A stretch of DNA of 64,000 nt, taken from positions 1,736,001-1,800,000 of the forward strand of contig CM065885.1 of the NCBI GenBank assembly GCA_033439255.1, read 5' to 3'. The position numbers and the translations under genes were made by a program. Source of the stretch: Hericium rajendrae. Lineage: Eukaryota; Basidiomycota; Agaricomycetes; Russulales; Hericiaceae. Below are positions 55,433-64,000 of this stretch, piece by piece; positions within the stretch are counted from its first letter, which is position 1, and every line of letters starts with the position of its first letter. Under the pieces are notes generated by a model. The model saw only the letters and a list, made by a program, of their open reading frames with translations. It had not been told where the DNA came from and made no database searches.

Positions 55433-58075
55433 ATGACGACGGCTTCGATTCCTGTGCGATCCCAGCTCACTCTGCCCACGCTGTCCAGGCTGCAGTCGAC
55501 CGTACCCGCGGATGTCTCCCCAGCCGCAGTAGCTGCCCAATGGCTTGACAGCTTCTCAGCAGCAGTCTCCTCCAAGAACGCGCAAGCCATCGACAGCCTC
55601 TTCCTTGAGGATGCCTTCTGGAGAGACTTACTTGCCCTCAGTTGGGACTACAGATCCATCCAAGGCATTCCGCGCATCCGCTCTTTCTTCGACGCCTGCG
55701 TAGGCAGTGCCGGCCTCTCTATCTCTGCTATTGCACGAGACCCTCACCGCTCTCCCGTCCTTCGGAGCCCTTTCCCCGACCTTTCATGGGTCCAGTTTGG
55801 CTTCGACCTTGAGACGTCTCTCGGGAAAGGCCAAGGCTTCGCGCGCATCGTTCCTGTAGCGAATGATGAATGGAAGGCCTATACGATGTTCACCACCCTC
55901 GAGTCTCTTGCCAACGACAACGTGCCGTATTCACTCTCTCGCCTTACTTGCGCATCCATTGACTGTTTTTTTCCTGTGAAGGACTCTCCGGCGCATCAAC
56001 TTTCTCAGGAAAAGGACTGGCTGAGTCGCCGCCAGCGCGAAATAGAATTCACTGACGGCGATCCTTCTGTGCTCATCATCGGCTCCGGCCATACTGGCCT
56101 CGAGCTTGCCGCTCGTCTCGGCCAGTCCAACATTCCCACCTTGGTGGTCGAGAAAAATCCTCGCGTAGGCGATAACGTGAGCTCACCCCGTGTCTAACCT
56201 CCAAGTCTACTCACTGTTGTCTAGTGGCGAAACCGCTACGATTCGCTTTGTTTGCACGACCCCGTCTGTGAGTCCCTGATCCCTTTCTGGGGTCAAAAGC
56301 GTCTGATGGGTCGCATGCTCAGGGTGTGATCATATGGCATATCTACCGTAAGATGGAGTTTGGAGTTCTATGTGGTCTCGGGATGCTCGTTTCTGACACG
56401 AATATGGAAGGTTCCCTTCGACTTGGCCTATCTATACCCCGAGAATCAAAGTAAGATAAAGATCACTTCCTCATATACTCGGCTGCCCTCTCACGCTCTC
56501 GCAGCTCGCCGACTGGCTTGAATCTTACGCTCAATCACTCGATATCAATGTCTGGACATCGTCCAACATCGAGTATGCGCGTTGGCTTCCCGGTCAGCAA
56601 CTTTGGGATGTCTCCATCGTCCGAGATGGCAAGAAACGAGATCTGCGCATCAAGCACTTGATATTTGCTACCGGTATGGGCGGCGGTGTGCCCGTAACCC
56701 CCGATATCCCAGGAGAGGTCTGTAGTATGCCCTCTCTCCATCTTCATTCGCTGTTCTCTTGTTAAATGTGTATGGTTGAATAGGACAAGTTCCGTGGCGA
56801 GGTTCTTCATTCCTCTATCTTCCACTCATCGAAGCCGTACCTCGGAAAGAAAGTTCTTGTCGTTGGCGCTTGCAATTCCGGTACGATTCCTTCCTGCTGG
56901 TCATCCAGCCGTCTTTTCTCTGACATCTGTGCTTTTAGCCCATGATATCGCGCAAGATTTGGCCGAGACAGGTGTCGACGTAACAATGTATGCCGTCCTC
57001 TTTGCACATCATCTCGCCGTTAGCGATCTCATACGATACGTCTCAGGCTCCAGAGGTCATCAACATTTGTTGTCTCGGCCAAGGCCATTGTCGTGATGCT
57101 CAGCAGTGAGTCATCCAGTCTTCTTTCGCGCGCGCCTGAATTCACTGAGCATCTGTCCAGAGGCTTACCGAGAAAACAACCTACCTATAGAGGTCGCCGA
57201 CTACCTGAACGCCTCTATCCCTACTGCCATAGCCAAAATGATCCAGCAGCGCGTGACCCCCGACATCGCGGCCACAATTGACAAGTGAGTCAATTCGTTT
57301 ATCCATCTCTTATCTTTCTTACCCGCGGCGTGGCCGTAGAGAACTACACGAGAAGCTCCGAGGTGCTGGGTTCCAACTCAACATGGGCCCTGATGGCTCC
57401 GGGCTGATGCAGCTCTTCCTGCGTCGCGGCGGCGGATATTATATCGGTACGTCGTCCTCTGACATGGCTATCTTGCGTGCTGTATCCTCATCGGTATCCC
57501 TTCCAGATGTCGGAGCCAGCTCTATGATCGCGGAAGGCAAGATCGGACTGAAGTCTGGCACGGAGATGACGGAATACACGGCCAATGGTGTCAAGCTTGC
57601 CGATGGCTCCGAGCTGGAGGCCGACGCTATCGTTTTTGCGACTGGGTACGTATCACGCCGCTCGCATCGCGCGAGCATGCGTCCTTTCCTTCTGCGCTTT
57701 CGACGTGTCGCTGACCATCCTGGTCGGCGCAGGTTCGGCGACCCCCGCAGCCTCGCGCGCGATCTCTGCGGCGCCGATGTCGCAGACAAGCTGCATCCAG
57801 TGTGGGGCCTTGACGAGGAGAGCGAGCTGAGTAGCGTGTGGCGCTACTCGGGCCATCCTCGACTGCATTTTGCCGGCGGTGAGTCGTGCGCCCCATGTAT
57901 CTGATTCCTTGCTTATTCGATTCTGTCAGGAAACTTCGCTTTGTCGCGCTTCTATTCCCACTACCTTGCGTTGCGTGCGCTGCTCTTGTCTGTTTCATTT
58001 TGGACGTTTGCTCATTATATCCTAGAGATCAAGGCGGAGGAGGACGGCGTGGCTCCTCAGCGGTATGCTCAGTAG
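55433..58075 (+). CDS. Flavin-containing monooxygenase with N-terminal SnoaL-like domain
   Basis: Start ATG at 55433 (MTTASIPVRSQLTLPTLSRL); stop at 58075; around ten exons. Residues about 35-160 form an NTF2/SnoaL-like module (AAVAAQWLDSFSAAVSSKNA, DAFWRDLLALSWDYRSIQGI). The FAD Rossmann motif is VLIIGSGHTGLELAARL, with VVEKNPRVGDNWRNRYDSLC following. The FMO fingerprint region is FRGEVLHSSIF, and the NADPH motif is KVLVVGACNSAHDIAQDL. Later blocks are STFVVSAKAIVVML, YRENNLPIEVADYLNASIPT, ELEADAIVFATGFGD and the C-terminal HFAGGNFALSRFYSHYLALQ. Basidiomycetes have many such FAD monooxygenases for detoxification or secondary metabolism; substrate unknown. The second NADPH glycine motif is altered (GACNSA rather than GxGxxG), as is common in this subgroup. 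The first intron (55922-55981, 60 bp, no stop) might be retained. Confidence 0.82.
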
Positions 58076-58181
58076 GCGGCGCTAAACTCTCGTGGATTCG
58101 ATGTCTCGGATGGTCCTGTCGTACTCGTGCCGTTTTGGGTGTTGTTGAGTATATGGCCATTGCGTTCACAGCTTCTCACTT
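58076..58181. other. 3' flank of the monooxygenase gene
   Basis: Short spacer, nothing seen. Confidence 0.3.
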
Positions 58182-58617
58182 TTACCCACTTACTACCAAG
58201 TTACTAGACGTGAGGAAATCCATGAATCGTTGAAGACCTCGTATGGCTATGCGAGACATACCGCGGCAGCGTGGCAAGCTGCTTTTGCTCAGCTGTAAGC
58301 GACTGCTGCTCCACGGATCGGGCGCGCGACGCTCCTGGTTGTATGTGGCCACCTCAACATCATCGACGGGTAGTACCTTCACGATCTTCGGTATCTGAAA
58401 GCGCGGGGCCGGACGGTGCGTTCCTTCCGCTGGGCGGCCTTTGCGGACGGCGATGCCTGTTGCTGCGTATGTGTAGTGACCACTGACCGACTCATTGGGT
58501 GAGTGTCTGCGGTTATAGAATGCTGAATAGGCCGGTGCACAGACCTTGGGTTGCGCGCCCGTTAACAGCGATGATCGTTTTGACGGTGTGTCGTTGTCTG
58601 TCGACGCCATAAAAAAG
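58182..58617 (-). pseudogene. Unknown gene fragment related to the right-edge sequence
   Basis: The minus-strand frame from the ATG at 58617 reads MASTDNDTPSKRS and later IPKIVKVLPVDDVEVATYNQ. Similar text occurs near the right edge (minus strand MATTDDSTINDV from 63870; EIVKVLLVDGDVATNHQE at about 63474-63525). The family is not recognised. The two regions probably come from one gene, and this one is likely incomplete. Confidence 0.35.
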
Positions 58618-58631
58618 CTGACAGGCGAACA

Positions 58632-58934
58632 TTGCAAATTATTTCCCATCAATTCCACTGCTTTAGTCACTGGCAATTTCGGGCTTTACGCTGCTCGTCA
58701 TATCGTCGTCAAAACACCTCCCAACTCAGATGGCCCGATACGCCATACTATCACTATAGCCTCCAGTTTCAGCTGTCTGCGAACAACGGAGCCCCCATGG
58801 ACGGCATGGTGCGAGTCTACGCGGCAGCCTCTAGCCAGCCTCTTTCAGATGGCACTGTTGTGTTCATAAAGGCGAAGGTGCATATCGCGCCTGAAATTGG
58901 CGGTGCCATCCTGGAGCCGATATACATAGATTGA
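58632..58934 (+). CDS. Short open frame, possible last exon of an unknown gene
   Basis: The frame ends LQFQLSANNGAPMDGMVRVY, then AAASSQPLSDGTVVFIKAKV and HIAPEIGGAILEPIYID with a stop at 58934. The second half looks beta-rich and protein-like, but no start, splice partner or family is evident. Confidence 0.25.
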   Translation: MQIISHQFHCFSHWQFRALRCSSYRRQNTSQLRWPDTPYYHYSLQFQLSANNGAPMDGMVRVYAAASSQPLSDGTVVFIKAKVHIAPEIGGAILEPIYID

Positions 58935-59680
58935 TATTGAACAGTCACTTATCCGTCGGCTTGTTGTTGACACGTTTGTCTGGCATTGGTGATGATCCAC
59001 CAGCTGTGGCCCAAGATTCAAGTACTCTTTAGTTGGTTTGTGTGGTAGCATGGCCGGCGCTTAGCACTCGCTTAGTATAGGAAGCGCTGTGCTGTTGACC
59101 ACGAGGCATCCTCTGCCTCTTTCGACACGCGCTCATTAGCACATCGTCGCAAACACTTTCGAACGTTACATACAGACATCAGGAACTCAACCTCTCATAC
59201 TCAATAAAGTACTGCCCGTTCCAGTGCAATGACTTGTTGATCTGGAAAGAGAGCTTACGTACGACGCCTTTGCGTTGGAATAGCGCGCTAATTTATTTCG
59301 CCCGCATTTCCCAACCTCATTGTCTTTATCTTCTCTATGTTCGTCGTAAATGCTATTTACGCGTGGCATTGATAGTGTGGGTGGGACCGCTGTTGGTGAA
59401 GGAGCTGAAGCGGATCATCGAGCAGAGCGAAATCACCCAGTGCGTGTAGCAGCCATATTTCCACCGCATGTCCGGTGTACTCATATAGATTTCAGGGAGC
59501 ATAACATTGGCCAAAGAAGAACATCGTGACAGCAAATAAGCCCTGTGGGCAATGACCATATTGCATTGGAGGTATGCTTCTTCTGCGAACGTGTCTTCAT
59601 ACCGAGATTTTCTCTAATACGCCCAAGCAGATTGCGAAAATCAGCTCGTTGGTGGACATTTAGGATAGCCTGAAGGTCTC
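58935..59680. other. Spacer, no gene seen
   Basis: Several short frames only; no recognisable motif. Confidence 0.35.
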
Positions 59681-60098
59681 TGGCTTCTGGTTCAGCGGTG
59701 CCACTCCCAATGCGATCGAAGCCCTCTAAGCCCCTTACAGTACGTCAAGCATCAGTTTCCGTCTGGCTTGGGTTGACCTGGGTTGCCCGAAGGTCTGCTG
59801 TAAACAAGGCTTCGGGCTCTGTCAAAGCAGCTCCCGTGAAACCTTCCGAGGGGCGGAAAGTCGCTTCGTACATAGACCGTTATGTCCCTCTGTTGCCCTG
59901 CTGATAACCACTCCAGCGAAAGGATCACTCCACCCTCCGCCCCTGTCTTCGCATTTCCCAAATCCACCAAGCTTCTCCGCGGCATCACACTCAACCCCGA
60001 AGAGCGTGCATTTCACGCGAGCATTGTCCATGGCCGCGGCGATCTCAAGCCCTACCAGCACCCACAGACCCATGCATCTCCCATTGCGCTCGTCTGAA
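59681..60098 (+). pseudogene. Partial copy of RSM10 (uS10m) including intron sequence
   Basis: Aligns with 44980-45395 of the intact gene. It holds the end of exon 2, the second intron, exon 3 (VKAAPVKPSEGRKVAS for VKAALIKPSETPKAVS), the third intron, and the start of exon 4 (TLNPEERAFHASIVHGRGDL then KPYQHPQTH). It stops just after HASPIALV, where sequence similar to block B begins. Since both introns came along, this is a DNA-level copy, not a reverse-transcribed one. It has no start exon and no S10 core, so it cannot make uS10m. Confidence 0.88.
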
Positions 60099-60099
60099 C

Positions 60100-62825
60100 T
60101 GAACTTGAGGCGCGCCATGCCTCTGATTACCGTATCCTCCGAGCAGGCGCTTCTATACTCATCTTCACGATGCGATGCTGATGAGGACAAAATGAAACGA
60201 CGCCCAACGGGTCCCAAGCTCCATCTGTAGCTATGAAAAAGCTTGCTGTGTAGTCATTAATGTTCCTCATCATGGTCGGGAGTCTGTGCCGGCGCCCATG
60301 AAGATCACATAAATGTGCACGAACAATGGCTCGCCGCCGGGACTCGTGCTTCCACCATGGATCGATCACAAAGGCAGACCCCATAGTAGCAGGCATGCGG
60401 AAGTTTTTTAGAAAAGTTAACACACGGTCAAACAGTCATAGGATGGCCATCATTCCAACACGGTGCAGTGACTATCTGGGCCTGCGAGATCCCTGCTTAT
60501 AAGCGACTGTTATGCCGACTACTGATATGGAGACCCGGCTGTTCGTTCTGCTGAATCATCTCACAGCTAGCTGAGCAAAAAAGCGCTATCTGTCCTGCTC
60601 AGTACTATAAATACCCGTGACATCAAAGTTATTGAAGCTTGTAGATATCCTCCCTGGTGCCGTACCCCCTCATTGCGGATGTCTATGTCTCAAGACCTCT
60701 CATCCCTCCCTCTCGACAGACCTACTCCCTATCCAGATGGTCTCTTCCGCGAAATTTTTGGTGCGTCCAGTACTTTGGGGACTCGACTATGCTCATGTCT
60801 ATAAATCCATTACGTGTCAGGTGGCACACTGATATGTTGCATGCTCATGCTCGTCCTCTACGGACTATCGGTGTCGCAGGCAAGCGGTCATGCTCAGCTC
60901 TACGTGTCATTAGTTTGAACCTCATCGAAGATATACTTGTACTACCTGAATTATCCGGATGATCGCCGGATGCATAAAGTGCTGGTAAGTTATATTTGGC
61001 AGTTCTGTGCGACGTCTTGTTTAACCTTCGATCAGGTCACAGTGCTCTTGTTGGTACTGCCGGTCGTGGTTTCCAATCCGCTCTGACGATGTGCGAAACA
61101 GCTGTACATCAACATTGCATGTAATCTTTGGTAAGCATTCTGTCTTACTCCTAGAGTCGTATTGAACAGCCTCATGGACAGCTTGCGATTCCGTGTATCA
61201 CTACACAGTGCATCTCATCGTAAGACTGCGTCTGGATCGGAACCTAAAGCTTTTATTTGTCTCTAGATCATCACATACCACGACCCATTGTTATTGATCA
61301 GTGGATATTGGTATGTGTGTCTCGTTGTAACGTTGTTTTAGCTCCGATTGATCACGAATTTCCATTGCTAGGTCACTTTATGCATGAGCATTCTGCTGTT
61401 GCCATTCTTCCATTGACTAACGTTTCTGCTTGCTTAGGCAGCCCCTGGAACTGGGGTGGGCTTGCATCAGCAAAACGCTTTTGATTTATGACTGACCTTG
61501 TTTTTAGGTTTTCATCTGCTTTCTAGTCCAATCGTGAGCTTTGTCAAAATTTCGTGGATCTACGTGATCACCGAATTTATGGTCAATCTCAGGTTCTATA
61601 CGCGGATGATCTACTATTGTCGGTGCATCTGTGCCTTTTTTTTTTTGGTATACTTCTCACGTGCATTGTTCGAGCAGTGACAAAAGGCACCTGGCGCTTG
61701 CTCCTGACCACTATACTTGTATGCAGCATTTCATGGGCTCGGGTCGACTGCGAGTCAAAGCTAATTCGTCAGGAATATAGGTGCTGTTAATCTTTACGCA
61801 AGTTGGTAAGCGTGTGTTCACTGACAGCGATTACAATCTAAGAGGGGACTACGCTCCAGGTTTTGGAATTTGTACGCGAATAGGATCCTTTGTTGATATT
61901 CTTCACTAATTCAATCACTACAGTGACGAATGTTAGATCGTCAGTCCTTATTCAGTTCTTGCTAGACCTTGCTTCGATCAAACATTAGATTCCGTGGATG
62001 GGATATCATGAACCTGTCAAGCATTGCTGTAGGATTCAACTAGCCTTCTCCCGATCGCCAAGAATAATGTATTCACTAGCTCAGCTCGATCGTTCCAATG
62101 ATTGCTGCCAGGGTTGCACCAGACTTAGTGACTGCGCTATCACTTTGCATTTGCTTGCGTCACGCACAACAGGGGAACCTTATAAAGTGCGTTCCACGGT
62201 ACTTTTGATTGCTTATTTGACGCACCTCTGACTCCCCCGAAAAGATCAGCAAAATTGGTTCATACCTTGATCATTTTCTCTGTGAACAGATTTCTACTGA
62301 CTACGTATGTACGATTTTTGGCGTGCGAGATTATGCTGCTGAAATAGCACAGGGTAGTTGTTGTTGTCCAAATGATAGTGGTCAGTTTCCCTGTCGTGTC
62401 AGCAGGTCTTCTTGACTGACCAACTTGAATGACTAGCTCATCTACTCGCCCACTAGCACTTGGGCTATGCCAATAGACTACGTCAGCGTTCATTGTAAGC
62501 CTTCCTCAACCATATACTTTGGTGTTTCATTCCCTTCGCAGTGTATGTGAACAGCTGCTTGGCGACGCTCAATTCGCGCAACCACATGCGCAGCATCGGC
62601 GAAAACGGCACAGAGCAATCTGATTTCCTGACCACAGGCCACGGCATCGAGTTCGAACGTCCGCAGATTGTCACCACGAGCAGAGACAGACATTCAGTGA
62701 ATGTTGAATTGACCCGCACGAGGACCACGGAGGAAGTGGGGATTGATATGGTAGACTCTGTCAAAGATCATAACCCGGACTGTACTATGGTATGGATTAT
62801 CTCCTAATCGAAGTCTCACCGGCTA
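60100..62825. repeat. Segmental duplication, block B copy 2 (partner 48330-51060)
   Basis: Partner of the block at 48330-51060. Its left edge coincides with the breakpoint of the RSM10 shard at about 60098. Confidence 0.85.
60679..62807 (+). CDS. DUF6534-type membrane protein, copy 5
   Basis: Start ATG at 60679 (MSMSQDLSSLPLDRPTPYPD), aligning with MSLAQDLLSFPLDRPTPYPD of copy 3; a second in-frame ATG lies two codons on. Following exons read TLICCMLMLVLYGLSVSQ and TYLYYLNYPDDRRMHKVL. The C-terminal exon has VYVNSCLATLNSRNHMRSIG and a tail ending in DCTMVWIIS with the stop at 62805-62807. Copies 3 and 5 are the closest pair on the plus strand. It contains an eleven-base T run at about 61636 in or near an intron. 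Function unknown; membrane location inferred. Confidence 0.55.
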
Positions 62826-63641
62826 TGCTGATATATCTTTGTGTAGACATTGGCTGTTTAATTCATATGTTATATTGAGCCAATATAATCTTCTTCCTTG
62901 CTCGCACCGCGCCAAAGGCATAGGCCATCACAGCCGTAGGATTTGCTTGCATCGTGGAACTGCGGGCGGCTTGTCAGGAGATCGGAAGACGGTAAGAGGA
63001 GATCGGAAGGCAGTAAGAGGAGAACACATTCAAGGAACCAGGAGTGCCATACTCTGCGGGTTCATCTCGGGATCCGGAGAGGCTTATCGGTGGACAAGGC
63101 GGGTCGTCAGAGCAAAGACAACAATATAAAATTGCACGCGCATCACTCATGCACAAGCGGTGCGAATCTCAGTTGATTGAGGTGGCTTGCAGCGTAGAGC
63201 AGATTGGCGCTGAGCACAGCGAAGTAAGTCTGCAGACCGTAAGCCTGCGGTCGCAGTCGGCAGCAGGACAACGTGGCGGCGCAGACTACGATGATTGGCT
63301 CATCGGCTGTGCGACAATATGATACATGCGGGGGACGCTGTAGCGGCGGCTTCGTAAGGATGTGCTCCTAACTCCTTCCTGCAGGATCTCGAGGACCGTC
63401 GGCAACCGCAGCAGTGTGACGAGCTGCATCTTCCCAGTCGCGAGCGGCCCACAGAAGAAACAAGCAAAGTTCCTGATGATTCGTTGCCACATCTCCGTCG
63501 ACGAGCAGCACCTTCACGATCTCTTGTCTCTGGGCAGCGCGTCGTCCTGCGGCGGTCCTTGCACCACACAATCTTCACTGACGACGATGCTTGTCTCAGC
63601 AAGACATCAGTAGCCTCGCGCTGCGCTTGCGACAACGACTT
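62826..63641. other. Right-edge region with unknown gene remnants
   Basis: A short direct repeat (aggagatcggaag, twice, at 62977 and 62997) lies near the left end. From 63300 on, the minus strand carries a patch similar to the fragment at 58.2-58.6 kb (EIVKVLLVDGDVATNHQE). No complete gene recognised. Confidence 0.35.
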
Positions 63642-63956
63642 CTACGGCGCGAGGTTCGTCTCGTCCCACAGCACAGCTTGACCAGGCATGGTAGTAGCAC
63701 CCACTTGTCGCAGCTGCGAGCGGGCGAGCAGTACGTCGATTAGGGAAGAAAAGGGGCGAGCGCGCGTCTTTCTCCAGCCTCTTGACCTCTTGGAGACAAG
63801 TTGCCGCTCGTAGATGAGAGGGCCACGGTAGCAGACATCGTTGATCGTGGAGTCGTCTGTCGTCGCCATGCTCATGGTGCTGCGGGTGGGACGATATTGG
63901 GATGCAGCGAGATTAGAGAGCTTGTACCAGTGCGATTCAGCTTCAGAGGTATCCAC
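63642..63956 (-). CDS. Unknown protein, N-terminal part
   Basis: A minus-strand frame contains MSMATTDDSTINDVCYRGPL, then ERQLVSKRSRGWRKTRARPF, SSLIDVLLARSQLRQVGATT and MPGQAVLWDETNLAP before a stop. Basic, no membrane segment, family unknown. It may be spliced to downstream exons, because similarity to the 58.2-58.6 kb fragment continues beyond the stop. Confidence 0.3.
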   Translation of the reverse strand: MDTSEAESHWYKLSNLAASQYRPTRSTMSMATTDDSTINDVCYRGPLIYERQLVSKRSRGWRKTRARPFSSLIDVLLARSQLRQVGATTMPGQAVLWDETNLAP

Positions 63957-64000
63957 TTGGTAACGTGAACTAGAGTACTTTAACTTACTTCAGTTCGAGC

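Noticed and set aside
25377-58075. A secondary-metabolite cluster built from the amine oxidase, the Rua1-like regulator and the flavin monooxygenase
   Set aside because: They are 14-30 kb apart with housekeeping genes in between, and no backbone synthase gene is present, so a cluster is not supported.
1-64000. Retroviral or LTR elements, Polintons, CRISPR arrays, rRNA genes, toxin genes
   Set aside because: No reverse transcriptase, integrase, capsid, regular repeat-spacer array or rRNA sequence was recognised. The only mobile elements with good support are the CACTA-like and hAT-type DNA elements.

Overview
This is a stretch of nuclear DNA from a filamentous basidiomycete, most likely an agaricomycete close to the polypores. 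The reasons are many short GT-AG introns of about 50-60 bp, compact intron-rich genes, a fungal-type U2 snRNA, intron-bearing tRNA genes, and protein families typical of these fungi (DUF6534 membrane proteins, DUF5648 secreted proteins, a Rua1-type zinc domain regulator). No bacterial, organellar or retroviral sequence was recognised.

Layout. 1-3.1 kb: the left edge cuts a DUF6534 gene, followed by a shard of the BAR-protein gene found at 34-35.6 kb. 3.8-11.1 kb: a PTC7-type mitochondrial PP2C phosphatase, an unknown gene whose last exon has a degraded second copy, an intron-bearing tRNA-Ser and SDA1. 12-18.8 kb: a duplicated cluster of small secreted DUF5648 genes (two intact, two broken) with about 4 kb of gene-poor, repeat-like DNA between them. 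19.3-27.4 kb: DDB1, tRNA-Asp, U2 snRNA and a FAD amine-oxidase-like gene. 27.4-34.2 kb: a second DUF6534 gene surrounded by shards of DDB1 and of the amine oxidase. 34.2-47.2 kb: a housekeeping block with GVP36 (BAR protein), proteasome beta-2 (PUP1), a TIR transposon, a truncated membrane-protein gene, a p24 cargo receptor, a Rua1-like regulator, SUS1, mitochondrial uS10 (RSM10) and the rRNA methyltransferase BMT2. 48.9-62.8 kb: three more DUF6534 genes, a hAT-type MITE, a flavin monooxygenase and a broken RSM10 copy. 62.8-64 kb: mostly unassigned.

Two kinds of DNA alternate. Housekeeping islands are GC-rich, compact and intact. Accessory islands are AT-richer and built from segmental copies of DUF6534 or DUF5648 genes. 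The most striking pattern is that three of the five DUF6534 copies sit next to broken pieces of genes whose intact versions also lie in this window (GVP36, DDB1 twice, amine oxidase, RSM10). The family therefore seems to have spread by copying genomic blocks locally, dragging parts of neighbours along. The other main observations are a CACTA-like element whose terminal repeat supplies the stop codon of a host ORF, a perfect-TSD hAT MITE, a minisatellite-expanded intron in the proteasome gene, coding micro-exons of 12, 17 and 23 nt, a 35-bp palindrome and an unexplained 19-bp inverted-repeat pair.

Exon boundaries were worked out by hand from reading frame, splice signals and remembered family consensus. 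Gene names rest on recognised family motifs; no database search was run.
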